Assembly: GCA_964389755.1 (NCBI GenBank)
Contig: CAYMEW010000018.1
Span: forward strand, 1-64,000
Reading direction: 5' to 3'
Length of the DNA: 64,000 nucleotides
Source of the DNA: JBBSUQ01 sp964389755
Lineage (GTDB): Bacteria; Bacteroidota; Bacteroidia; Flavobacteriales_D; Crocinitomicaceae
Shown here piece after piece: positions 18,315 to 26,469 of this stretch. The notes under the pieces were generated by a model. That model did not search any database. It was given only the letters and a program-made list of their open reading frames with translations, and had not been told where the DNA came from. A program made the translations under genes and the position numbers. Positions within the stretch are counted from its first letter, which is position 1; each line of letters opens with the position of its first letter.

Positions 18315-20038
18315 AAGACGCGAATTTATCCGTCAGTGCAAACGCGCATCGCGAACTGCGCGGTTCTCAAAAAGCCGGGCTCGGACTTTCCGTAGCCGGT
18401 ATACTTATGCTGTTACTGGCCTGGGCCGGAATTACTTTTGAACCAATTGTTTTGTTCACCGTTCTCAGTTTCGGACTGATCATCGGCGGACTTTTCCTTT
18501 ACACATACGGAACATACGCACACGAAACGAAGGGAATAAAAAACAACTTCGTCTGGTTTAACAGCCTTACTAATCGCGGAGTCATTGCCTGGATCGCGGG
18601 AATTTTGCTGACAGCGTTTTACATTCAATTGTACTTTTACGGTACCACCCTCGGCATGCATTACACGAACGTGAAGGCCGATCAGCTTGAACTAACTGAG
18701 GGAGCAACTGCCGAAAGCGTCAAGCAGGACCTCACCGCCAGTCATCCCGACGCCCTGGAAATAAGCGTGAACACGAAAAAGAAGGACGACGTTGAGCAGA
18801 TCAGCGGCGCAAAGATCCGGACGGCTAATACCGGTTTTATTCATGTCTTCGATCCGATATCCCGACTTTTGCGCGGCAAACCGGCGGACCAGTGGTTCCT
18901 TTACGGAACACTTTATACCTTCGTGATCCTCTTTCTCGGAATTAAGTTCATGGTCAAATACCGGCACAACCGCTACCAGTTCATCCGGACAGTGTCAGTG
19001 GTGCTCGCTCAACTCGTATTCGCCTATTTCCTCCCACAGATCCTTGAATCCTTTTACAGCGGTACGCCTTACATCGGGCGCGACCTCAAGAGTATCTGGC
19101 CGCTTGAATACAAGTTCGCCACGCCCGACAACCTGAACAGCCTGCAAACTCAGAACGAATCCGGAGTTTCGGGAACTTTCTACTTCGTACTCGGTGTATT
19201 TCTGTTCCTCATCTTTACTCCGCTGCTCACCTGGCTGGTCGGAAAACGCTGGTACTGTTCGTGGGTATGTGGTTGCGGCGGACTTGCCGAAACGGGAGGA
19301 GACAGTTTCCGGCAACTTTCCAGTAAATCCCTTTTTGCCTGGCGGCTCGAACGCGTCCTGATCCATTCCGTTATGGTCTTTGTGCTCGTGATGTCCATTG
19401 CCACACTTTACCCCTATTTCACCGGCAATGAATATGAACTCGGATTCATCCGTATAAGCGGAACCGCTTATTTTATCGGTACGCTTGTTTTACTTGTGCT
19501 GGCGATCACCGGTGTTCTATACGCCTATTTCAGCAGTAAAAGCCGGAATAAATGGTTACTTACGGGAGCCGTAATCCTCTTTGCGATCCTGGTGCTCGTC
19601 GTATTCGGAAAACTCATCCACAACCAGCGGCTCTTTTTTATTTCGAGCAGAAGTTTGAAAAAAGTCTACGGATTTCTGATCGGGGCGACCTTTAGCGGCG
19701 TGATCGGCGTAGGCTTCTACCCGATCCTCGGAAATCGCGTGTGGTGCCGGTTCGGTTGCCCGATGGCCGGATATATGGGTATTTTCCAAAGGTTCAAATC
19801 GCGCTTTCGCATTACAACAAATGGCGGACAATGTATTTCCTGTGGAAACTGCTCCGTTTATTGCGAGCAGGGGATCGATGTGCGGGCTTATGCTCAAAAA
19901 GGTGAGAACATCGTTCGTTCCAGTTGCGTGGGCTGCGGAATTTGCTCGGCTGTGTGTCCGCGGGGCGTTCTGAAACTCGAAAACGGGCCGGAAAGCGGGC
20001 GCATTATTGAAAACCCGAAGATGACGGGGATCAAATGA
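18311..20038 (+). CDS. Polytopic membrane protein with two [4Fe-4S] clusters (NosR/NapH/CcoG-like)
   Basis: 575 residues. About ten hydrophobic segments span the first 490 residues, with a periplasm-sized loop after the third (about 120-195). Seen: WYCSWVCGCGGLAETGGD, a NosR/NapH-like cysteine motif, then WCRFGCPMAGYMG, then two ferredoxin motifs, CISCGNCSVYCEQG (about residue 507) and CVGCGICSAVCPRG (about 539). Such proteins move electrons through or along the inner membrane. No denitrification (nos, nap) or cco gene lies nearby. Coupled to the preceding flavoprotein by a 4-bp overlap and followed 22 bp later by a glycosyltransferase. The electron donor may be the flavoprotein; the acceptor is unknown. 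Confidence 0.85.
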   Translation: MKDANLSVSANAHRELRGSQKAGLGLSVAGILMLLLAWAGITFEPIVLFTVLSFGLIIGGLFLYTYGTYAHETKGIKNNFVWFNSLTNRGVIAWIAGILLTAFYIQLYFYGTTLGMHYTNVKADQLELTEGATAESVKQDLTASHPDALEISVNTKKKDDVEQISGAKIRTANTGFIHVFDPISRLLRGKPADQWFLYGTLYTFVILFLGIKFMVKYRHNRYQFIRTVSVVLAQLVFAYFLPQILESFYSGTPYIGRDLKSIWPLEYKFATPDNLNSLQTQNESGVSGTFYFVLGVFLFLIFTPLLTWLVGKRWYCSWVCGCGGLAETGGDSFRQLSSKSLFAWRLERVLIHSVMVFVLVMSIATLYPYFTGNEYELGFIRISGTAYFIGTLVLLVLAITGVLYAYFSSKSRNKWLLTGAVILFAILVLVVFGKLIHNQRLFFISSRSLKKVYGFLIGATFSGVIGVGFYPILGNRVWCRFGCPMAGYMGIFQRFKSRFRITTNGGQCISCGNCSVYCEQGIDVRAYAQKGENIVRSSCVGCGICSAVCPRGVLKLENGPESGRIIENPKMTGIK

Positions 20039-20060
20039 GTAACTTTACCTCCTTTTACCG

Positions 20061-20750
20061 ATGAATCCATTGCGAACGAGCGTCGTTATCCCCGCATTTA
20101 ACGAAGAAAAATCCATTGCGCTTGTCGTACGCGCCATTCCACGCGAATGGGTAGACGAAGTGATCGTGGTGAGCAACAATTCGACGGACAACACCGTCAT
20201 TGAAGCACAAAAAGCCGGTGCTACCGTACTCGAGGAACACCGAAAAGGGTATGGATGGGCCTGCCTCAGGGGCATTGACTATGCACGCGAACGCGGAACG
20301 GAGCTTCTCGTATTTCTCGACGGCGACTTTTCCGATTATCCCGAAGAAATTCCCGATGTACTTGCGCCGATACTCGAAAACGGCATGGACATGGTGATCG
20401 GATCGCGTGCACTTGGTAAACGTGAGCGCGGATCACTCACCCCGCAACAGGTTTTTGGAAACTGGCTCGCCACCCGGCTCATTTGTATCTTTTACCGCGC
20501 ACGCTTCACGGATCTCGGGCCTTTTCGTGCTATCCGCATGGAAGCTTTCGATAAACTGGGCATGCAGGACAAGACCTACGGCTGGACCATTGAAATGCAG
20601 ATTAAAGCCGTTAAAAAAAGGTTGCGCTATTGCGAGGTACCGGTCAACTATAAAAAGCGCATCGGGGTCTCGAAAGTATCCGGAACCGTGAAAGGTACCG
20701 TACTTGCCGGAATAAAAATTATATTTGCGGTTTTTAAATATCGTTGGTAA
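20061..20750 (+). CDS. Glycosyltransferase family 2, dolichyl-phosphate-sugar synthase type
   Basis: 229 residues with no membrane segment apart from a C-terminal hydrophobic tail (GTVLAGIKIIFAVFKYRW). GT2 signature: TSVVIPAFNEEKSI, VVSNNSTDNT, FLDGDFSDYPEEI with the metal-binding DGD, and DMVIGSRALGKRERGSLTPQ as in enzymes that transfer glucose or mannose from a nucleotide sugar to a polyprenyl phosphate. Gene 22 bp after the Fe-S protein. Its product would feed the GT-C enzyme at 22670-23992, which is the type that uses polyprenyl-phosphate sugars; that link is inference. Confidence 0.85.
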   Translation: MNPLRTSVVIPAFNEEKSIALVVRAIPREWVDEVIVVSNNSTDNTVIEAQKAGATVLEEHRKGYGWACLRGIDYARERGTELLVFLDGDFSDYPEEIPDVLAPILENGMDMVIGSRALGKRERGSLTPQQVFGNWLATRLICIFYRARFTDLGPFRAIRMEAFDKLGMQDKTYGWTIEMQIKAVKKRLRYCEVPVNYKKRIGVSKVSGTVKGTVLAGIKIIFAVFKYRW

Positions 20751-20788
20751 TAATCTTACCTTCGCGAAGAAATAATTTGAACGTACGA

Positions 20789-22663
20789 ATGACCAGATTT
20801 CTTACAGCCCTCCTGCTCTGCTTAACCAGCGTTTTCAACGTAGTTTTAGGACAGGCAGAGACGTCCGTAATGCGTCAGACGGTTTCCGGAAAGATCAGTA
20901 ATGACCGAACCAACCGCGCGGAAGATGACATTACGGTGAAGATCGTAAGTTCGAACGACGGCAGTATTTACAAAACAAAGACCGATGATGACGGAAAGTT
21001 TACCTTTTCCGACATCCCCGTTGGCAAATACGAGTTATCCACTACCAAAGATAATTTTTTTGACAAGCATTTCCGGTTCGAGGCCACAGCCACGCATTCA
21101 CCGAACCTTGATTTTGAAGTACAGCAAAAAGTTTCCTGGCTTTTCAACTGGGGAGATGCTTACGGCAAAGAGAACTATTGGTCACACTTTACGGCAAAGG
21201 TCATCCTGTTCCTGTATGGTGCCGGGCTGGTACTCGTTTTTTTCTACAGTATCCTGCAACTTTCTCTTGCGATCGTCTATTCGCGAACACGCAAAGCCCG
21301 CAAAGATGAGGCACAACCGCTCTTTAACGAGGCGGAGACACCGAAAGTAACGATCCAGCTCCCGATGTTCAATGAACTGTATGTAGCGGATCGAATTATC
21401 GAAAAGGCAGCCGAATTCGAATATCCGCGCGACAAGTTCCAGATCCAGGTACTCGACGATTCTACCGATGAGACCAAAGATGTGATCGCCAAGAAAGTCG
21501 CTGAAGTGGCGGCCCGTGGGATCAACATTCAACACATTCACCGCGTGGATCGCACCGGTTATAAAGCAGGGGCACTCGATGCCGCCATGGACCGTGTGGA
21601 AGGTGATTTCATTGCGATCTTCGACGCAGACTTCGTACCGGAGCCCGATTTCCTGATCCGAACAATGCCGTATTTTGCCGACCCGACGATCGGCGTGGTA
21701 CAAACGCGCTGGGGGCACCTCAATAAAAACTATTCACTGCTGACCGAACTGCAGGCATTCGGACTGAACGGACACTTTGCGATCGAGCAGGGCGGCCGAA
21801 ATGCAGCCGGACACTTCATCAACTTTAACGGAACCGGTGGTATCTGGCGCAAAAAATGTATTGAAGACGCCGGCGGCTGGGAACACGATACACTTACCGA
21901 AGACCTCGACCTGAGTTACCGTGCGCAGATCAAAGGCTGGAAATTCAAATACCTGGAGAACGTCATTGCACCGGCGGAACTACCGATTACGATGTCGGCC
22001 CTGAAAAACCAGCAACACCGCTGGATGAAAGGTGGTGCGGAATGTTTCCGGAAAATGTGGAAACGCTTACTGACTGCCAAAGGTGTCAAACTCAGCGACC
22101 GCGTTCACGGATTGTCTCACCTGTTCAATTCGTCCGTTTTTGTTTTCATCCTGATGATCTCGCTGCTGAGCCTTCCCGTACTGCACATCAAAGACAGTTT
22201 CGGGGACCTGAATTACATCATCCAGTACGGCGCGATCTTTATCCTGAGTACGGTTTTCCTGATGTATTATTACTGGCTTTCCTATCGCGACAAGACCGAC
22301 AGGAAGTTCAAATCCTTCATTCGCTTCGTGGGACGTTTCTTCCAGTTCCTGATCGTTTCCATGGGACTCGCGCTCAGCAATACCGTCGCTGTGATCGAGG
22401 GCTACCTCGGAATTAAAAGTTCATTCGTTCGTACCCCGAAATTCAACGTGGCGAAAAAAGGCGAGTTTAAAGGAAACAAGTACGACAAGAAAAGCCTTTC
22501 GATCATCAATATCGGTGAAGGGATCCTGTTTTGTGTTTTCCTCTTTACAGCAGTAAACAGAGCTATTTACGGCGATCTCGGGATGGTTCCTTTCCACCTG
22601 ATGCTTGCTGCCGGTTACGGACTCGTGTTCTTCTACACGATTGCCGAAGTGCGTGGAAAATAA
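20789..22663 (+). CDS. Cellulose-synthase/CslA-like GT2 with exported N-terminal beta-domain
   Basis: 624 residues. An unusual fusion: signal peptide (MTRFLTALLLCLTSVFNVVL), then a carboxypeptidase-regulatory/Cna-B-like beta-sandwich (about 30-110; TVSGKISNDRT, DDDGKFTFSDIPVGKYEL), a membrane helix (about 135-158), a processive-type GT2 domain (about 185-420), and four C-terminal helices. Catalytic motifs are intact: VTIQLPMFNE, VLDDSTDET, IFDADFVPEP, TEDLDLSYRA and QQHRWMKG (the QxxRW type). The ATG at 20789 is chosen because the signal peptide begins there; an upstream frame overlaps the previous gene. It probably makes a beta-linked polymer or a glycolipid across the inner membrane. Confidence 0.88.
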   Translation: MTRFLTALLLCLTSVFNVVLGQAETSVMRQTVSGKISNDRTNRAEDDITVKIVSSNDGSIYKTKTDDDGKFTFSDIPVGKYELSTTKDNFFDKHFRFEATATHSPNLDFEVQQKVSWLFNWGDAYGKENYWSHFTAKVILFLYGAGLVLVFFYSILQLSLAIVYSRTRKARKDEAQPLFNEAETPKVTIQLPMFNELYVADRIIEKAAEFEYPRDKFQIQVLDDSTDETKDVIAKKVAEVAARGINIQHIHRVDRTGYKAGALDAAMDRVEGDFIAIFDADFVPEPDFLIRTMPYFADPTIGVVQTRWGHLNKNYSLLTELQAFGLNGHFAIEQGGRNAAGHFINFNGTGGIWRKKCIEDAGGWEHDTLTEDLDLSYRAQIKGWKFKYLENVIAPAELPITMSALKNQQHRWMKGGAECFRKMWKRLLTAKGVKLSDRVHGLSHLFNSSVFVFILMISLLSLPVLHIKDSFGDLNYIIQYGAIFILSTVFLMYYYWLSYRDKTDRKFKSFIRFVGRFFQFLIVSMGLALSNTVAVIEGYLGIKSSFVRTPKFNVAKKGEFKGNKYDKKSLSIINIGEGILFCVFLFTAVNRAIYGDLGMVPFHLMLAAGYGLVFFYTIAEVRGK

Positions 22664-22669
22664 GGCATC

Positions 22670-23992
22670 ATGAGGTGGCAGAGCAGTATCCTCTACCCGC
22701 TCTTTGCCGGTGGCTTTACGCTTTGCTTTTCAGGACTGCTCGCTTTACCCCGTACCGAATTCACGAGCCTTTTTGCACTCTATACCGCTTTATTTGCGTT
22801 TTTCACGGGACTGCTTCGTTATTCATTCAACAAACAGTTACTTGTCTTCGGACTGTGTGCACTTGTCAGCCTTTTTTTCACTCCCCAGCTTTCCGATGAT
22901 TACTACCGCTTTCTATGGGACGGCGAACTGCTGACGCACGGGATCAATCCCTACGACTTTAAACCGTCGGAAGTGATGCATTCCGGCGAGATTTTCCGGG
23001 AACTTTACGAATCCATGAGTGCGCTTTCGCGTGCGAACTATTCGTGTTACACACCCGGAAACCAGTTTATTTTCGCGTTGGCGTCCTGGCCCTCCGATTC
23101 CGTTTTCATCGGGCAGTTGTTACTCCGTCTTATCTTCATTGCGCTATTGCTCTGTACCATTCGTCCACTAAAGCACTTGCTGGAAACCTTCGGTTATTCT
23201 CCGCGCCGTGCAGGACTTTTCATACTGAATCCGCTTGTGCTAACGGAGATCGTCGGGAACCTCCACTTCGAAGGCGTAATGACCGTTTGCCTGCTGTTAT
23301 TCCTGTATTACCTGCTTGTCCGGAAAAAATACCTGATTGCCATGGTATTCCTGGCGCTCGCTGTTCAGACGAAGTTACTCCCGTTAATTATTCTGCCTTT
23401 TCTGCTTCGTTACCTTGGCTGGGGGAAAAGCCTGCTTGCCGCTGTAATCGTTGCGTTAATTAATTTCCTGTTTTTCATTACCCTGATCGATGCCGGAAAC
23501 CTGCCTCATTTCCGGGAAAGCCTGGCACTGTACTTTGGTCAGTTCGAGTTCAACTCTTCGCTTGTTCACTGGTTGATCGAGAAAGACCTGCGTCGGCTCG
23601 GCTGGCTGCGACTGCGGTATTATGCGAAAACACTTTCCGAATGGAGTGCCATCATCATCACCGGCATAGCCGTATTCGGCGGAAGGACTTCCGATAAGCA
23701 ATTCGTCACTCGTATTTTCATCGGCCTGATTTGCTATTTCCTGTTGAGTCCGATGGTTCACCCGTGGTACCTCACTACACTCATTGCATTCGGTATGTTC
23801 ACGGATTCGGTATTGGCTACCGTTTGGTCCTACCTGGCTTTTTTATCCTATTCGTTCTACAGCACGCAGCCGGGCATTTCCGCAGAAGTCATGCGTACAA
23901 TTGCGTATATCCTGTTATTCGCCTTTGCACTTGGCGAATTCCTGCTTTATGCTTTCAAAAGAAGGTCTTTACCCGCACAATTTTTTACCTGA
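22670..23992 (+). CDS. GT-C fold membrane glycosyltransferase (mannosyltransferase-like)
   Basis: 440 residues with about 11 hydrophobic helices. After the second or third helix comes the acidic motif SDDYYRFLWDGELLTHGINP, the first-loop motif of GT-C enzymes that take sugars from polyprenyl phosphate (ArnT, PMT, GT87/DUF2029). LNPLVLTEIVGNLHFEGV and SPMVHPWYL are further conserved positions. Starts 6 bp after the CslA-like gene and ends the operon; a perfect 16-bp hairpin terminator follows. Confidence 0.82.
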   Translation: MRWQSSILYPLFAGGFTLCFSGLLALPRTEFTSLFALYTALFAFFTGLLRYSFNKQLLVFGLCALVSLFFTPQLSDDYYRFLWDGELLTHGINPYDFKPSEVMHSGEIFRELYESMSALSRANYSCYTPGNQFIFALASWPSDSVFIGQLLLRLIFIALLLCTIRPLKHLLETFGYSPRRAGLFILNPLVLTEIVGNLHFEGVMTVCLLLFLYYLLVRKKYLIAMVFLALAVQTKLLPLIILPFLLRYLGWGKSLLAAVIVALINFLFFITLIDAGNLPHFRESLALYFGQFEFNSSLVHWLIEKDLRRLGWLRLRYYAKTLSEWSAIIITGIAVFGGRTSDKQFVTRIFIGLICYFLLSPMVHPWYLTTLIAFGMFTDSVLATVWSYLAFLSYSFYSTQPGISAEVMRTIAYILLFAFALGEFLLYAFKRRSLPAQFFT

Positions 23993-24006
23993 CCGAATAT
24001 CCCAGT

Positions 24007-24052
24007 ACGGAAAATCGCAACTGTCTGTCGCGTAGTTGCGATTTTCCGTTTT
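24007..24052 (+). terminator. Terminator of the redox-glycosyltransferase operon
   Basis: A perfect 16-bp stem, ACGGAAAATCGCAACT (24007-24022) with its exact reverse complement at 24034-24049, an 11-nt loop, and four T at 24049-24052. It could work in both directions because the left arm is A-rich. Confidence 0.82.
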
Positions 24053-24072
24053 CAAAATTTACTATTCATGCA

Positions 24073-24080
24073 TAGCTTTG
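24073..24080 (+). promoter_or_regulatory. Promoter -7 element for the 51-residue small protein
   Basis: TAGCTTTG matches TAnnTTTG and lies 30 bp before the ATG at 24111, just after the upstream terminator. Confidence 0.5.
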
Positions 24081-24110
24081 AAATAGTAAATTCATCATAA
24101 ACCTAAAATT

Positions 24111-24266
24111 ATGAAAGATGTAAGATCTCTTTTCCAGGTTGCGATTGCCATGCTGCTTTTTGTGTTGTATGTGCTTTTGAACCTGGTCAGTGAAGAGGAA
24201 AGAAAACCTGAAAAAGAACTTTCTGCAAAACTTTCCTCCATTCACACGATCAACACCACCCATTAA
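24111..24266 (+). CDS. Small single-pass membrane protein, 51 residues
   Basis: A short gene: ATG at 24111, TAA at 24264-24266. The translation has a hydrophobic helix (about residues 9-26, VAIAMLLFVLYVLLNLV) between a charged N-terminus and the acidic/basic tail EEERKPEKE, then a polar end (SSIHTINTTH). It has its own -7 element 30 bp upstream and its own hairpin terminator 8 bp downstream, so it looks like a free-standing transcription unit. No family is recognised. The promoter-gene-terminator framing is the main reason to believe it. Confidence 0.65.
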   Translation: MKDVRSLFQVAIAMLLFVLYVLLNLVSEEERKPEKELSAKLSSIHTINTTH

Positions 24267-24274
24267 CCACTTCT

Positions 24275-24304
24275 CCCGGTGCAGACTTCCTGCGCCGGGG
24301 TTTT
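24275..24304 (+). terminator. Terminator of the 51-residue gene
   Basis: CCCGGTGCAG (24275-24284) pairs with CTGCGCCGGG (24290-24299), with one G-U pair, around a 5-nt loop, then GTTTTC. Only four T follow, but the stem is strong. Confidence 0.78.
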
Positions 24305-24319
24305 CTTAAACTATTCATC

Positions 24320-24961
24320 ATGAAACACACTCAACCGATTCTTCTTCTGACCTGTATCCTTCTGTTCTTCGGATGCGGGATTCGCATTGAAAAACGCCAT
24401 TACAGACCCGGATTCACCGTGACAAAATTCAGAAACTATGTATCTGACAGCGCAGTTGAATTATCGGAACCGGAACAAACGGAGCGGATACCAACGCCTT
24501 TCCCGGCACAACTTGAAGAACCGGTACCCTCACTTCGCTCATCGCAGGTCTTAATTGATAGCATAAGTATCCCGGCAATTCCCGAAGTAGCGCGGAATTC
24601 TTTAGAAGGTCAAAGCCCCGCAACTGCGAACAAACCAGTTTTACTCTCCTTAGAACAAGTGCGCGCCGAAATGCACGTGGAAACTAAAGTTCCAACGCAA
24701 AATACTTCGCCTGCTAAAAAAGGAAATCCGGCCCCGGAAACACGTGCCGCTCTAAAACTGGGAGGCCTCATTCTACTGTACATACTCCTTTTCGGACCAC
24801 TTGCGATTACCTTATACTTCCTGGCATACGTGGAAACACTCGCAGCGACAATCCTGGCTTTCGCATTTCTGGGTTTATACATCGGATCGTTCATTTATTT
24901 CGTGATCCGTATTTTCAGAGAAATGCGTATTCGAAAGGAAATTCAGTCCTCCGGTTCGTGA
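24320..24961 (+). CDS. Lipoprotein with IEKRHYRPG motif and C-terminal membrane helices
   Basis: 213 residues. The signal peptide ends in LLFFGCG, a plausible lipobox, and the mature N-terminus reads IRIEKRHYRPGFTV, a motif I recognise from uncharacterised Bacteroidota lipoproteins. A polar, proline-rich linker of about 90 residues follows, then two hydrophobic helices (about 145-170 and 172-198) and a basic end. Two C-terminal helices in a would-be lipoprotein imply it stays in the inner membrane. Its last 19 bp overlap the convergent yidD gene. Confidence 0.7.
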   Translation: MKHTQPILLLTCILLFFGCGIRIEKRHYRPGFTVTKFRNYVSDSAVELSEPEQTERIPTPFPAQLEEPVPSLRSSQVLIDSISIPAIPEVARNSLEGQSPATANKPVLLSLEQVRAEMHVETKVPTQNTSPAKKGNPAPETRAALKLGGLILLYILLFGPLAITLYFLAYVETLAATILAFAFLGLYIGSFIYFVIRIFREMRIRKEIQSSGS

Positions 24962-25209
24962 TGTTTACAGCGATGTCGTTTCGGCACCGGATCATAGCCA
25001 CTTCCTCCCCAGGGGTGGCAACGGCTGATCCTTCGGATACCAAGATATATTCCTTTCAACGGACCCCATTCCCGAATCGCTTCGATCATATAAGATGAGC
25101 ACGTTGGTTCGAACCGACAGTTCGCGGGGAAGATCGGGCTGATGATCCACTGATAAAGCCGGACGAGTAAAATGAATGGAAAACCGATAATGCGGTAAAA
25201 TGTGCGCAT
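24943..25209 (-). CDS. yidD: Membrane protein insertion efficiency factor
   Basis: 88 residues from the ATG at 25209. Diagnostic residues are all present: YQWIISPIFPANCRFEPTCS, SYMIEAIREWGPLKGIYLGI and RRISRCHPWGGSGYDPVP. YidD is a small peripheral inner-membrane protein that helps YidC insert proteins. An in-frame ATG at 25239 lies inside the probable -7 element (25237-25244) and so is not used. The gene sits alone here, not in the usual rnpA-yidD-yidC cluster, and overlaps the convergent lipoprotein gene by 19 bp. Confidence 0.95.
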   Translation of the reverse strand: MRTFYRIIGFPFILLVRLYQWIISPIFPANCRFEPTCSSYMIEAIREWGPLKGIYLGIRRISRCHPWGGSGYDPVPKRHRCKHHEPED

Positions 25210-25236
25210 AAAACTGGTCGAATTCGCAACTTTATT

Positions 25237-25244
25237 CAAAAGTA
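25237..25244 (-). promoter_or_regulatory. Promoter -7 element for yidD
   Basis: The minus strand reads TACTTTTG, matching TAnnTTTG, 27 bp before the ATG at 25209. It decides the start, because the longer frame would begin inside it. Confidence 0.5.
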
Positions 25245-25311
25245 TACTAATTTTTAATAAAAAGCGTTAAATTAGTGAGCAAGGCAATAAAGCTAAAAAC
25301 CCTTATTTCTT

Positions 25312-26256
25312 ATGTATAAAGTACTTTTCGCCCTAATGCTCACCTCGTATTCTTTTAGTCAGCCTATGTTCTCCTGGGATGACGAAAAGATCGAAGTCAG
25401 CAAAAACAACGAACTCAGTGTGGTCATGAGTGCCGATGACATTTTTGACGAAAACTGGTGTACACTTCCACAGCCTTTATTCTGGAAGGAGATCATGTCT
25501 CTGAGTCCGGATTCCTGCCTGGTCAACATTGCGGAAAACCGGGAGGTTGTTGCACGCATGTCGCTGAAAGACTGGCACGCCCAGAGCGAAGCGCAAAAAG
25601 ACGTTTTCCGGGACAGTATTCGCAGCTGTTATAATCTTGATTCAGGTGCGCGGATTTATGTAACTACCGGGAAAAATGATTTCTACCGTTTCCAGGATGT
25701 TTACCCGAGTCTTTCCAGGGGAGTTGAAGCCTTCGAAAAGTACCACGTGGACCCCTGGTATGCACAGGCCATTTTGCTCATTGAGAGTCCGGGACAACTT
25801 AAAAAATCAACCGTCGGGGCTTACGGAGCGTTTCAACTCATGCCTGCTGTAGCCCGGGCACAGGGACTCAAAGTGAACCGGTACGTGGATGAGCGCAAGG
25901 ACTTTGACAAATCGGCCATGGGTGCAGCGCGCCTACTTGACCGCATCTGCATTCCGGAAGCAAAGTCCATTCTGGACGACGCCGGATACGACTACTGCGA
26001 AGATGAACTGTGGTTTCGCCTTTTTGTACTACACGTGTATCACGCCGGAGCTTACAATGTACGTGCAGTTGTCAACAAGATCGGGAAAGTGCGCAACGGT
26101 CAGGAACTGATCCGGAACATGTGGCAAAACTCCGCTGCGAGTTTCGGAAATAATTCTCAAAATTATACGCAATTGGCACTTGCCGCGCAGTTGGTACTTC
26201 ACGACATGATTTACGCAGAAAGTACGGCCGTTTATCCCTGCTCGGCCAGCCTTTAG
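25312..26256 (+). CDS. Lytic murein transglycosylase, SLT/MltD-like
   Basis: 314 residues. An N-terminal hydrophobic segment (MYKVLFALMLTSYSFSQ) is a signal peptide. The C-terminal half is a soluble-lytic-transglycosylase domain: YHVDPWYAQAILLIESPGQL with the catalytic glutamate near residue 159, then STVGAYGAFQLMP and KDFDKSAMGAARLL, and YHAGAYNVRAVV near the end. It cuts the MurNAc-GlcNAc bond of peptidoglycan to give anhydro-MurNAc ends. The first 150 residues are not recognised, and no LysM repeats are present, unlike typical MltD. Confidence 0.87.
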   Translation: MYKVLFALMLTSYSFSQPMFSWDDEKIEVSKNNELSVVMSADDIFDENWCTLPQPLFWKEIMSLSPDSCLVNIAENREVVARMSLKDWHAQSEAQKDVFRDSIRSCYNLDSGARIYVTTGKNDFYRFQDVYPSLSRGVEAFEKYHVDPWYAQAILLIESPGQLKKSTVGAYGAFQLMPAVARAQGLKVNRYVDERKDFDKSAMGAARLLDRICIPEAKSILDDAGYDYCEDELWFRLFVLHVYHAGAYNVRAVVNKIGKVRNGQELIRNMWQNSAASFGNNSQNYTQLALAAQLVLHDMIYAESTAVYPCSASL

Positions 26257-26298
26257 CCACTTGTCCGAACGAAATTAACTGTTATATTTTTTTAGTTA

Positions 26299-26339
26299 AG
26301 AGCAGTAAGGTGTGAAATATCACCTACTGCTCTTTTTTT
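26299..26339 (+). terminator. Terminator after the transglycosylase
   Basis: AGAGCAGTAAGGTG (26299-26312, one bulged A) pairs with CACCTACTGCTCT (26321-26333), then a T-run to 26339. Confidence 0.88.
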
Positions 26340-26415
26340 ATTGCAACCCACTGAACTTTTTCAAAGTTTTTATCGTCTGCAATTAAAGAATTAATAATAT
26401 ACCGAAAAGATTTTT

Positions 26416-26423
26416 TAAATTTG
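26416..26423 (+). promoter_or_regulatory. Promoter -7 element for the adhesin pair
   Basis: TAAATTTG matches TAnnTTTG and lies 46 bp before the ATG at 26470, leaving a leader of about 40 nt. No TTG is seen at the -33 position. Confidence 0.5.
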
Positions 26424-26469
26424 TGTTTGTAATTTAACACTGCTTTAAAAAACTACAAATAGTAACTCT

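Noticed and set aside
18311..20038. Denitrification or cytochrome oxidase assembly role for the Fe-S membrane protein
   Set aside because: It resembles NosR/NapH/CcoG in motif, but no nos, nap or cco gene is in the window and its neighbours are glycosyltransferases.
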